Part shown: piece after piece, positions 26,022 to 33,871 of the stretch
How positions within the stretch are numbered: position 1 is the stretch's first letter
Layout: every line of letters begins with the position of its first letter
NCBI GenBank assembly: GCA_016212925.1
Contig: JACRDF010000033.1
Span: 1-55,238, forward strand
DNA: 55,238 nt
Direction of reading: 5' to 3'
From: Desulfomonile tiedjei
GTDB lineage: Bacteria; Desulfobacterota; Desulfomonilia; Desulfomonilales; Desulfomonilaceae
The notes under the pieces: model-generated
Told to the model about the DNA's origin: nothing
Databases searched by the model: none
Seen by the model: only the letters and a program-made list of their open reading frames with translations
Translations under genes and position numbers: made by a program

Positions 26022-28718
26022 ATGCCGGAAAGTAGTCGGCGCGGCGCGAGCAAAGCCGCGAAAACCCAAAGAGAAAGCCAACTGGGTGAATTAAAAATCC
26101 TTTTCGAGAAGGCCCCGCTCGGCATACTGACTTATTCTCGTGAGGGCAAAATCATCAGCGCGAATCGCTTTCTCGTCGATCTGCTCGGGTCCCCCTCTGT
26201 GGCAGCCACGAAACAGGTCAATCTATTCAAGTTCCAGAATATGATCGAAGCCGGAATATCCGAAGTGCTGGCAAAAGCTTTGGATTCCGGGGGTCCCCAA
26301 CAGATCGAGACCCTCTACGTCTCCAAGTGGAACAAAAGAATCTGGACCAAGACCATAGCGTTTCCGGTGACAGACAGCAAAGGGAACCTGGAGCACGGAA
26401 TGGCCGTTGTCCAGGACGTGACTCTTCTCAAGCAGGCTGAACAGCAACTCCGGGACAGCGAGGAAAAATTCCGGTTACTTACCGAGAAAACACCCATTGG
26501 GTTGGCCATCCTGGATTCGAGTGGCAGTTTTGAGTACTTCAATCCTACATTTGTAGCCATGTTCGGCTATTCCGTTGACGAGGTGCCCAGCCTGGACAAG
26601 TGGATGGAGCGCGTGCTGGATGATTCTGCGTCAATGGAAGTAATTCAGGACGCCTTTTTGGGCGGCCTTGAAGGCCTGGCCTCCCCCGAATCCCTGGAAC
26701 CTTGCTGCGAAGCACAATCCAAAGACGGAACGTCAAAGAAGATTCGGTTCAAGTTCTTTCCGCTCACTGACGGAAAACGTGTAGTTGTTTGCGAGGACTG
26801 TTCCCAGCTTTTCCTTGCTTGGTCGGCCCGCCGGATCTCCGAAGAACGGTATCTTGGCCTGCTGGAGCACCTGACTGACTTCGTATACACGCTTGACGCC
26901 AAGGGAAACGTGCTGGGAGTTAACAGGGCCGCGGCCCGGTCGATGGGATATGAACCGGAGGAACTTGTTGGCAGGAACATCCGAGACCTCATTCCGCATG
27001 AGGTGAGCAAGCAAATTGCGGGCAACTTGGAAAAGGTCACGGACGGCGGTTTTTCGGAAGGATTGTCGCAATACCTGGCCAAAGACGGCAGCATACATTA
27101 CCTGGAATATCGCAGCGTTGCAATTCGTCCGGGGGATCGTCCCCACTACGTGGTGGGGATGGCGCGAGATGTTACCGATCGCGTGCTCATGAAAAAGAAA
27201 CTGAAGGAGTCTGAGGCAAAATTCGAGATTCTTGTGGAAAACGCCCACGACGGCATCACTTACATTGATGAAGACTCCAGGCTTCAGTTTTGTAATCCGA
27301 GAATGAAAGAGATCCTGAAAGACCCTCATCCGGAAGGAAAACGACTGTTTGACTATTACGATGAGGAGAACCGGAAAATACTGGAGGAGCATATCGGGCT
27401 TCGTTTGAAAGGAATAAGCTCGACTTATTTTGCCACAATAACGGACCTTGAAGGAACCCCGCGCCATATGGTGATCAGCGGCACTCCATACTTCGATGAA
27501 AAGAACAATTACAAAGGCGCAATCGGCATTTATACGGACATCAGCGAACTCAAAAAGCTGGAAGCCCAACTGCAACAATCGCAGAAGATGGAAGCCATCG
27601 GAACACTTGCAGGAGGGATCGCTCACGACTTCAACAACATATTGAGCGGTGTCCTGGGGTACGCTTCGCTCATGAGGAAATTCGTAGGACCTGAATCGCA
27701 ACTGGCCCACTACGTGGACATGATCGAAAAAAGCGCGGAAAGGGGAGCTAATCTGGCCGGCCAGTTGCTTGCATTCTCGCGAAAAGGCAAGCGATTCGTG
27801 CAGAGCGTCGATATCCACCAACACATAGACGATGTTGTGGACATTTTGAAACGAACCGTGGACAGAAAAATATCCGTCGTGACCGACAAGCGCGCTGAGG
27901 CCTATACTGTTGAGGGAGATCCGGGCCAAATTCAGCAGGTATTAATGAACTTGAGCATAAATGCTAAGGATGCCATGCCCAAGGGCGGACGCTTGTCCAT
28001 AACCACCGAGGTTGTTGAAATCGATGCAAACTCCAGCCGCATCTACAAGGGATTGTTTCCAGGATCTTTTCTCCAAATATCGGTTGAGGACACCGGTGAG
28101 GGGATGAGCCCTCAAGTTATGGAGCGCCTCTTCGAGCCGTTCTTCACCACCAAAGAGGAGGGGAAAGGCACCGGACTGGGGCTTTCAATGGTTTACGGCG
28201 CAGTTAAGAGTCATGGCGGAATAGTGAAGGTCTATTCGGAGCCGGGTCGCGGATCCGTTTTCACCGTCCTGCTCCCCTTAAAGAAAAGCCCCGAAACCGA
28301 GATGAAGTTGGTCGCCAAAAAGAGATTGACATGCGGCCCCGGGACGATCCTGGTGATCGACGACGAGGAAATTATGCAGCAACTGCTGTCGGAAATGCTC
28401 CAGGAAATGGGTTTCAAGGTGTTGTCGGCTCGTGACGGCGTCGAAGGTTTGGAAATCTATCGTAAACAGTGGCGAAAGATAGATCTGGTCATTGTGGATA
28501 TGATCATGCCCCGATTGAGCGGGAGAGAGACCTTTCTGGGAATGAAACAGATCAATCCCTCGATCAAGGCGATACTCTCGACGGGGTTTTCAAAAGACGG
28601 AGAGGTCCGCGATACTCTGGACCAAGGAGTTGCAGGCTTCATTCAGAAGCCCTTCAAAACAGACGAATTATCGGATGTCATTGGTACTGTTCTATCTCTT
28701 GACGCGACGGTCGAGTAA
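26022..28718 (+). CDS. Multi-PAS hybrid histidine kinase with C-terminal receiver
   Basis: About 898 residues, soluble. Four PAS-type domains follow one another (about 20-140, 145-275, 275-395, 400-515). Then comes the kinase core with His535 in GTLAGGIAHDFNNILSGVLGY, an N box (MNLSINAKDAMP), DTGEGMSP and GLGLSMVYGAVKSHGG. The C-terminal receiver begins TILVIDDEE and has an acceptor Asp in LVIVDMIMPRLSG. The HAHDFNN-type H box marks a subfamily usually acting alone. ATG 26022 is chosen over GTG 25980, as the first 14 residues have no domain. The absence of membrane segments suggests cytoplasmic redox or ligand sensing. Confidence 0.92.
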   Translation: MPESSRRGASKAAKTQRESQLGELKILFEKAPLGILTYSREGKIISANRFLVDLLGSPSVAATKQVNLFKFQNMIEAGISEVLAKALDSGGPQQIETLYVSKWNKRIWTKTIAFPVTDSKGNLEHGMAVVQDVTLLKQAEQQLRDSEEKFRLLTEKTPIGLAILDSSGSFEYFNPTFVAMFGYSVDEVPSLDKWMERVLDDSASMEVIQDAFLGGLEGLASPESLEPCCEAQSKDGTSKKIRFKFFPLTDGKRVVVCEDCSQLFLAWSARRISEERYLGLLEHLTDFVYTLDAKGNVLGVNRAAARSMGYEPEELVGRNIRDLIPHEVSKQIAGNLEKVTDGGFSEGLSQYLAKDGSIHYLEYRSVAIRPGDRPHYVVGMARDVTDRVLMKKKLKESEAKFEILVENAHDGITYIDEDSRLQFCNPRMKEILKDPHPEGKRLFDYYDEENRKILEEHIGLRLKGISSTYFATITDLEGTPRHMVISGTPYFDEKNNYKGAIGIYTDISELKKLEAQLQQSQKMEAIGTLAGGIAHDFNNILSGVLGYASLMRKFVGPESQLAHYVDMIEKSAERGANLAGQLLAFSRKGKRFVQSVDIHQHIDDVVDILKRTVDRKISVVTDKRAEAYTVEGDPGQIQQVLMNLSINAKDAMPKGGRLSITTEVVEIDANSSRIYKGLFPGSFLQISVEDTGEGMSPQVMERLFEPFFTTKEEGKGTGLGLSMVYGAVKSHGGIVKVYSEPGRGSVFTVLLPLKKSPETEMKLVAKKRLTCGPGTILVIDDEEIMQQLLSEMLQEMGFKVLSARDGVEGLEIYRKQWRKIDLVIVDMIMPRLSGRETFLGMKQINPSIKAILSTGFSKDGEVRDTLDQGVAGFIQKPFKTDELSDVIGTVLSLDATVE

Positions 28719-28751
28719 GGAACGAATTCAACCGGAGGAGGCAATCGCGAA

Positions 28752-29819
28752 ATGAACGTATTCCGGGCTAGACTGGAAACCGAACAGGAATGTGAGAGCC
28801 CGGAATATGTGCGGCTTTCACTGGCCGCGGCCATGACTCTGGGTTTGGTGCCCGGATGGTTTTACCGAAACGCCAAGCTCGGGTGTATAAACTTGCTGCT
28901 TACGTATTCGGAGGGCTGCCGCGCGAACTGCGCGTTTTGCGGGCTTGCCGGAGAGAAAAACAAAGCACCTTCCGAGCGGAAATTTATCCGCGTGCCTTGG
29001 CGGACATTTCCAACCCAAGATGTTCTTGAAGCCATCAAGACTGCCCCTGAACATGTGGGACGAGTTTGCATATCAATGATCACCCATGCCCGTTGCAGGG
29101 ACGATGTGCTTTCGATTTGCCGCGGTGTGAGAGATTTGACCGGCAAACCGGTTTCCTTGCTAATTTCTCCGACAATGCTTCTTCTCGACGATTTGAAGGC
29201 TATGAAGGACGCCGGAGCCGACCGCATTGGAGTTGCCGTGGATGCAGCCACGCCGGAGATCTTCGAGCGTTTGCGAGGCAAGGCTGTCCATGGACCCCAT
29301 CGGTGGGAAAAGTACTGGAAGATTTACGAACAGAGTTTGCAGGTCTTCGGTCAGGGAATGGCGGGCGTGCACCTTATCTGCGGATTAGGCGAAACCGAAC
29401 AGCAGATGGTCTCGGCCATCTCGCGGGCACGATCCATGGGAGGCTGCACTCACCTTTTCTCCTTTTTCCCGGAGAAGGGCTCGGCCATGGAAAAAGACCC
29501 CCCACCTTCAATGGGGAGTTACCGCCGCGTGCAGTTGGCGCGCTGGTTGATAGACAAGGACATGATCCGCTCGGATCAGATGGAATTCGACAAAACGCAA
29601 AGAATTCTGACTTTTGGTCTTCCGCAACAGGAGCTGCAAAGGATTATAGACGCGGGCGAACCTTTTCAGACGTCGGGGTGCCCCGGCCTCGACGGGAAAG
29701 TAGCGTGCAACAGGCCATACGGCAATGAAAAGCCGGGCAACGAAATAAGGAACTTTCCATTCCCTCCGGAAGCCCACGACATGACAAAAATAGTCCAGGA
29801 GTTGAAACAGTATGAATAA
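28752..29819 (+). CDS. Radical SAM enzyme, biotin/lipoyl-synthase-like
   Basis: A 355-residue radical SAM protein. The cluster motif is CRANCAFCGLAG (CX3CX2C). Other features are VCISMITHARCRDDVLSICRGV, DAGADRIGVAVDAATPEIF and HLICGLGETEQQM, as in biotin-synthase-like enzymes. The C-terminal end contains FQTSGCPGLDGKVACNRPYG, with cysteines that could hold a second iron-sulfur cluster. This layout recalls biotin synthase and the LipS-type lipoyl synthases, both of which use an auxiliary cluster as sulfur donor. I cannot separate those options, and the true substrate is unknown. GGAGG precedes the ATG. Confidence 0.8.
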   Translation: MNVFRARLETEQECESPEYVRLSLAAAMTLGLVPGWFYRNAKLGCINLLLTYSEGCRANCAFCGLAGEKNKAPSERKFIRVPWRTFPTQDVLEAIKTAPEHVGRVCISMITHARCRDDVLSICRGVRDLTGKPVSLLISPTMLLLDDLKAMKDAGADRIGVAVDAATPEIFERLRGKAVHGPHRWEKYWKIYEQSLQVFGQGMAGVHLICGLGETEQQMVSAISRARSMGGCTHLFSFFPEKGSAMEKDPPPSMGSYRRVQLARWLIDKDMIRSDQMEFDKTQRILTFGLPQQELQRIIDAGEPFQTSGCPGLDGKVACNRPYGNEKPGNEIRNFPFPPEAHDMTKIVQELKQYE

Positions 29820-29867
29820 AAACGGCGAGAGGAAACATTGTGAAAGAGCGTTTCCTCTCGCCGTTTT
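29819..29867. terminator. Bidirectional hairpin terminator between convergent genes
   Basis: Arms 29819-29836 and 29850-29867 are perfect 18-bp complements (AAAACGGCGAGAGGAAAC and its complement) around a 13-base loop. The A/T ends give a T-run on either strand. It begins at the stop codon of the radical SAM gene and lies 26 bases beyond the stop of the minus-strand VOC gene, so it should terminate both. Confidence 0.88.
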
Positions 29868-29892
29868 GAAAGTTCTTGATTTCCTGATCAGC

Positions 29893-30387
29893 TCAAGGCT
29901 CGAACAACTTGACACTGATTCCGTTGGGGTCCTTCAGAGACGCATAGGTCACTCCGTCCCGTTTCCCGTCGGTTTCAACGAAGTATAAGCCTTTCTTTTC
30001 CAGATCACGGACGGAACCCGCAAGGTCCTTTACACGAAAGCTCATGCCGGAAACCCCACCCGTCAGCGGTCCAGCCTCCGAAAATCTGTTGTGGCATATT
30101 TCCAGCTTGTAAGGGGTCCCTTCTTTTTCCATGCAAACAACGTCAAGTCCCTTGGAGAGCCCTTCGGTGGCCTTGAAGCCCAGCTTGCCGTAAAAGCTTA
30201 TCGTACCTTCAGGATTAGACGTTGGTATCCCGATAGTTATCGGGTAATCTTCCACCGCGGAGCCAGCGAAACCCGAGGATTCAGCCTCCGTGTTGTGAGC
30301 GATCAACAGGGCGAACACCACGAGAAACATGATACAGCAAGTGAAGCCGAGAAACAGCCTCCCAGCGTGGCCAGCCGGCAATCTCAT
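29893..30387 (-). CDS. Exported or membrane-anchored VOC-family protein
   Basis: About 164 residues. Residues 1-31 hold an N-terminal hydrophobic segment (GRLFLGFTCCIMFLVVFALLIA), then a VOC domain: YPITIGIPTSNPEGTISFYGKLGF, GVSGMSFRVKDLAGSVRDLEKKG and a C-terminal LKDPNGISVKLFE. VOC proteins are normally cytoplasmic, so the signal or anchor is unusual. The start at 30387 has AGGAGG ten bases upstream; the longer frame to 30510 adds unrelated sequence. Confidence 0.8.
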   Translation of the reverse strand: MRLPAGHAGRLFLGFTCCIMFLVVFALLIAHNTEAESSGFAGSAVEDYPITIGIPTSNPEGTISFYGKLGFKATEGLSKGLDVVCMEKEGTPYKLEICHNRFSEAGPLTGGVSGMSFRVKDLAGSVRDLEKKGLYFVETDGKRDGVTYASLKDPNGISVKLFEP

Positions 30388-30990
30388 GCGCTTCCAACCT
30401 CCTTGACCTCGGCAACTAAACAGAAAAGGCCTCTCCCATCGAGAAGGCACGCCAAATATACACAAAAACCGGAGTAAAAGCAAGGGGAACTTTCGTTTTC
30501 CTCCAGTCAAAAAAAGAAAAGAGTCTAATCTTTCTTGATGACCTCGGATTTCTCAAAACCGTTTGACATGCGTCCGTCAGTCACCTACCCAGCATAGATC
30601 CTTGTTGCACGGCTCGGAACAGGAAAGTGATCCCCGGTCACTTCCTCGTAAGACCACCACCGTCTCCCGGCGCGGCCGCCCAGTTAATAGACTCCAAATC
30701 CATTGCGTAAGCGCACTAAATGACACAGATGCGCTGCTTGAGTCAAGGGGAAAATACTCGCGGAGTGTAAGGGCGCACGGCCGTGCGCCCCTACCTCTTC
30801 TCCGCGCGGTCTGCGTTCTCTGCGGTGACCCCGTGCGGGACGCGAGGTTATTTGCATGGGTGAAGCGTCCCCGGATAACTGAACGATTACCGCGGAGTAA
30901 CCCTCCACTTACGCTGGGAAGGAGTGATTTGACAACCTTGGGCTAAACATCACGGTTTTGGAATGGCATCTCTGTGAGCCCACATTTGTA
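30388..30990. other. Intergenic region with a perfect 20-bp palindrome
   Basis: No gene is seen in these 603 bases. Positions 30771-30790 form a perfect palindrome, GGGCGCACGGCCGTGCGCCC, flanked by GTA and CTAC, similar to the hairpin cores of the repeat at 7767-8159. A weaker palindrome with AAGTGA/TCACTT arms lies near 30625-30645. Confidence 0.6.
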
Positions 30991-31572
30991 TTACGGCTCG
31001 ATCTTAGTGCCGAGGACTTGCAGAAATTTTGCCAACCAGTCCGGGTGCGCGGGCCAGGCCGGCGCGGTGACCATATTGCCCTCGACATGGGCCTTATCCA
31101 TGGGAATATCAACCCATTTGCCGCCCGCTCGGTTCACATCCGGGCCCACGGCAGGATAAGCGGAACAGGATTTCCCATCCAGGACCCCGGCTGCGGCCAG
31201 CACCTGGGCCCCGTGGCAAATCGAGGCAATCGGTTTGTTTGCGTTGGCGAAATGTTTAACAGCCCTCACCACATTGGCGTCCAGACGGATGTACTCCGGC
31301 GCGCGTCCCCCCGGAATGACCAGGGCATCGTAATCCTCAGGTCTTATTTCGGAAAAGGTCGCGTTGAGAGCAAAATTGTGCCCTCGCTTTTCGCTGTAGG
31401 TCTGGTCTCCTTCGAAGTCGTGCACCGCGGTCCGAACAACCTCACCGGCCTTCTTGCCCGGACACACGGCATGAACCGTGTGGCCCACCATCAACAGACA
31501 TTGGAAAGGCACCATGACTTCGTAGTCTTCCACGTAGTCACCGACGAGCATCAGTATTTTCTTGATTCCCAT
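30991..31572 (-). CDS. DJ-1/PfpI family protein
   Basis: A 193-residue class I glutamine amidotransferase-like protein. The nucleophile elbow is Cys119-His120 in IASICHGAQVLAAAG, and VIPGGRAPEYIRLD carries the usual acidic partner region. Members act as glyoxalases/deglycases, chaperones or hydrolases, so the specific reaction is uncertain. AGGAGAGA lies before the ATG. The gene is 154 bases downstream of the nucleotidyltransferase gene and may be read together with it. Confidence 0.9.
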   Translation of the reverse strand: MGIKKILMLVGDYVEDYEVMVPFQCLLMVGHTVHAVCPGKKAGEVVRTAVHDFEGDQTYSEKRGHNFALNATFSEIRPEDYDALVIPGGRAPEYIRLDANVVRAVKHFANANKPIASICHGAQVLAAAGVLDGKSCSAYPAVGPDVNRAGGKWVDIPMDKAHVEGNMVTAPAWPAHPDWLAKFLQVLGTKIEP

Positions 31573-31726
31573 GTCTCTCTCCTTTCCGGTTTGTTATTAA
31601 TCTCCCTTGCTCATGGATCTCATTTTATCCCAGAAATGGTTTCAGGGCCTGCGGGTTTCGTTCAAAGCCTCCGCAGAGGAGTTCTGCGACCGCCTCTCAT
31701 GCCCCGATTGTTTTAAAGAAAGAGAA

Positions 31727-32440
31727 TCATTGCCCTTTCACGAACGCTCGGAACGCCTCGTAACTTTCAGGGGTGCCGATGTCGAAGAAAGGCCCTTCCT
31801 GGCGCAGAGCGAACATTTCGCCTGTCCCGGCCAATTTCGGAAACACATCGACTTCCATGGAGAATGGCCCGTCAGGCAACGATTGAATGAAATCCTTGGC
31901 CAGGAGAGACAGCCCGGCGTTAATGAGCCCGGGACCCCCTGTTTTCGGCTCTTTTTCGCGGAAGCCAGTGACAGCGCCCTTGTCGTTGACAAGCACCGAG
32001 CCGTATCGGCTCACATCGGCAACGTGATGCAGTGAAAGAGTGACCTTTGCCCGGCGTTCCACATGAAACCGGAACAGTTCTCCCACATCTACGTCAAAGA
32101 AGGTGTCTCCATTGACCAACAAAGACGGGTCAGTCGCGAATTGCTCCGCATTCTTAACCGCGCCGCCGGTGCCTAGAGGCGCGGGTTCGGGCGACACGGT
32201 TATTTCGACATCTTGATTTGGCCTAGTTCTAAAATAATCCTCAATTAATTCAGCTCCATATCCCGTGAGCAGGACAAATTTCCGAACCCCTTTTTTCGCC
32301 AGCGACCGGATAAGTATATCCAGAAAGGGCTTGCCGTGGATCATGGCCATGGGCTTGGGCCGGTCGTTGACAATCGACCGAAGCCTGGTGCCTAGGCCCC
32401 CGGCAAGAATCATCGCAGCAATGGGTAGTTCTGAGGACAT
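31727..32440 (-). CDS. Sugar-phosphate nucleotidyltransferase (HddC-like)
   Basis: A 237-residue nucleotidyltransferase. The nucleotide site is MILAGGLGTRLRSIVNDRPKPMA, followed by PLGTGGAVKNAEQF and the metal-binding LLVNGDTFFDVDVG. C-terminal FDIGTPESYEAF is standard. Length and motifs fit heptose-1-phosphate guanylyl/adenylyltransferases or short mannose-1-phosphate guanylyltransferases. It would make an activated sugar for lipopolysaccharide or surface glycan. The glycan locus lies 24 kb away, so a shared pathway is only possible. Confidence 0.88.
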   Translation of the reverse strand: MSSELPIAAMILAGGLGTRLRSIVNDRPKPMAMIHGKPFLDILIRSLAKKGVRKFVLLTGYGAELIEDYFRTRPNQDVEITVSPEPAPLGTGGAVKNAEQFATDPSLLVNGDTFFDVDVGELFRFHVERRAKVTLSLHHVADVSRYGSVLVNDKGAVTGFREKEPKTGGPGLINAGLSLLAKDFIQSLPDGPFSMEVDVFPKLAGTGEMFALRQEGPFFDIGTPESYEAFRAFVKGQ

Positions 32441-32672
32441 GAAATACCTTGGGGCAAAACCGATCTATACCTGTGGCCAAAAGTTTTGTCCGATTGGAGG
32501 TGGCCTGATACCGTCATTCCGGCGAACGCCAAGGTGACGAGTCGTCAATAGGCCATTACCTTTGGCAAACACCATAAGGAGTTCGATACGAACAAACTTT
32601 CCAGCAAGGAGTGCCCAGGAAAGCTTGTCACAATAAAAGCCTCCTTCGGGCGCTTTCGAAAAACTTTCTTAC

Positions 32673-32782
32673 GCTGGCCGGACAGCTTCCGCTGACGGCG
32701 GAAGCTGTCCGGCCAGCGAAATGGAGAAGTTCTTGGAGAGGGGTGCGGGGAGGAACCTTTTTACAAAAAGGTTCTCCCCGCA
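32673..32782. repeat. Paired-hairpin repeat, copy A
   Basis: Two hairpins separated by a conserved linker. Hairpin 1: arms 32673-32693 and 32699-32719, 21 bp perfect. Hairpin 2: left arm 32746-32763 and right arm 32766-32782, with one bulged G and a TTTTTACAAAAA apex. The linker contains GAAGTTCTTGGAGAGGGG. Copy B at 33674-33778 shares the linker and hairpin ends but has different, still complementary, stems. Hairpin 2 ends five bases from the stop of the ThiF-like gene and could terminate it. Confidence 0.8.
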
Positions 32783-32786
32783 ATGT

Positions 32787-33539
32787 TCATTTCTTCTCTC
32801 CCCGGCACAGGCATGCTGGGTCAGGCGCAACAGGAGCGCATTGGAACTGGCCGCGCCACAGGTCCATTACCAGGAGTCCCTGCAATGCTTCATTTTCCCG
32901 GCCAACGAGTATCTTCAATGCCTCGCTCACTTCGACGGCTGCCACCGCGGTCGCTGCTGCCGAAAGAACTCCTACCGTGGAGGCGCGAGGATGATTGTCC
33001 ACCGCCTGGGGATCCGGCCAAAGGCATCGGAGGCACGGGGTCTTCCCGGGAATGATGGTCATAACATTTCCCACGGTTTCAATGGCGCCGCCAAACACGT
33101 AAGGGATGCCGCGTGCCAGGATCATGTCGTTTATGAAGTATCGGGCTCTGATATTGTCCAGCGCGTCCACAACCAGGTCTACTCCTTCGGTGAGCGCTTC
33201 GACGTTTTCCGGCCCCACCAGAGCGGTCACGGCTTCGATTTCCACCTGTGAGTTCGCGGCATGTAAGCGTTCTCGGGCTGCCTCTGCCTTGGAGCATCCA
33301 CGTACGACGTCCTCTTCATCGTAGAGGATTTGCCGGTGGAGATTGTGCAATTCCGGCGCGTCATGGTCCGCGATTCTCAGGAAGCCCACTCCGGCCCTGG
33401 CCAGAAGTATGGAGATGACGGACCCCAGGGCCCCGAGGCCTGCAACAAAGACCCGCGATTTCTCTATCTTCTTCTGTCCGCCCTCCCCGATCACTCGCAG
33501 AAGCATGTGGCGACTATGTCTTGGGATTTCGGTGTCCAT
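32787..33539 (-). CDS. ThiF/MoeB/HesA-type adenylyltransferase
   Basis: A 250-residue E1-like enzyme. The ATP site is VFVAGLGALGSVISILLARAG, followed by DHDAPELHNLHRQILY and VVDALDNIRARYFIND. Two zinc-binding Cys pairs are CLRC (near residue 191) and CLC near the C-terminus. It should adenylate the C-terminal Gly-Gly of a small sulfur-carrier protein for thiamine, molybdopterin or tRNA sulfur transfer. No ThiS/MoaD-like partner gene is near. The gene sits alone between two copies of a paired-hairpin repeat. Confidence 0.9.
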   Translation of the reverse strand: MDTEIPRHSRHMLLRVIGEGGQKKIEKSRVFVAGLGALGSVISILLARAGVGFLRIADHDAPELHNLHRQILYDEEDVVRGCSKAEAARERLHAANSQVEIEAVTALVGPENVEALTEGVDLVVDALDNIRARYFINDMILARGIPYVFGGAIETVGNVMTIIPGKTPCLRCLWPDPQAVDNHPRASTVGVLSAAATAVAAVEVSEALKILVGRENEALQGLLVMDLWRGQFQCAPVAPDPACLCRGEKK

Positions 33540-33607
33540 CTTTCAACCGAACAGAATGTTGGGATAATTGGAGGATATAGGAGTGTTGCTCCAATTTCAA
33601 GGCACTT

Positions 33608-33645
33608 ACGGGGGGAACTTTCTTATGTAAGAGAGTTTCCCCCGT
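33608..33645. repeat. Long hairpin upstream of repeat copy B
   Basis: Arms 33608-33625 and 33628-33645 pair over 18 bp with two G-T wobbles (ACGGGGGGAACTTTCTTA against TAAGAGAGTTTCCCCCGT). It stands 29 bases before copy B of the paired-hairpin repeat, and AACTTTCTTA also appears just before copy A (32663-32672, as AAACTTTCTTA). It may be part of a larger composite repeat unit. Confidence 0.6.
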
Positions 33646-33673
33646 GTCGTCTTCAAGAACTATATATCGTAGT

Positions 33674-33778
33674 CGCTGTATGTCTTCCGCTGTCAGCGGA
33701 GGACATACAGCGAGCAGGATATAGAAGTTTTTGGAGAGGGGCGTGGGGAGGCCCTTTTTACAAAAAGGGCCTCCCCAC
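33674..33778. repeat. Paired-hairpin repeat, copy B
   Basis: Hairpin 1: 33674-33692 with 33694-33712, 19 bp with one G-T wobble. Hairpin 2: 33743-33759 with 33762-33778, 17 bp perfect, apex TTTTTACAAAAA. The linker GAAGTTTTTGGAGAGGGG is nearly that of copy A, while stem bases differ in a complementary way. The copies lie about 1 kb apart in the same orientation. Together with the hairpin at 33608 they fill most of the 332-base gap 33540-33871. Confidence 0.8.
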
Positions 33779-33840
33779 AATCTTCCCGCGGCTTTAGCTG
33801 TTTTGCTTGCGGTGAAAATCACAATGATTTACCCTTTAGT

Positions 33841-33855
33841 TGGCAGATTGCTTGC
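33841..33855 (+). promoter_or_regulatory. Possible sigma-54 promoter (-24/-12)
   Basis: TGGCAG-ATTGC-TTGC matches the sigma-54 consensus TGGCAC-N5-TTGC with a single mismatch and exact GG-N10-GC spacing. It stands directly before the 1485-codon gene, and the next gene encodes a sigma-54 activator. The caveat is that the predicted transcript would begin only about five bases before the GTG at 33872. That would need a nearly leaderless mRNA or a later start. Confidence 0.35.
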
Positions 33856-33871
33856 ATAACCGAGATTAATC

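Noticed and set aside
26733-27929. A 398-codon frame antisense to the hybrid kinase
   Set aside because: The plus-strand kinase domains are continuous and clear; the antisense peptide has no motif and is a codon-bias shadow.
30690-30720. tRNA-like anticodon-arm sequence in the 603-base gap
   Set aside because: No matching acceptor, D and T arms could be drawn on either strand.
32673-33778. CRISPR-like array
   Set aside because: There are only two copies about 1 kb apart with a gene between them, and the units are hairpin pairs rather than identical short repeats with spacers.
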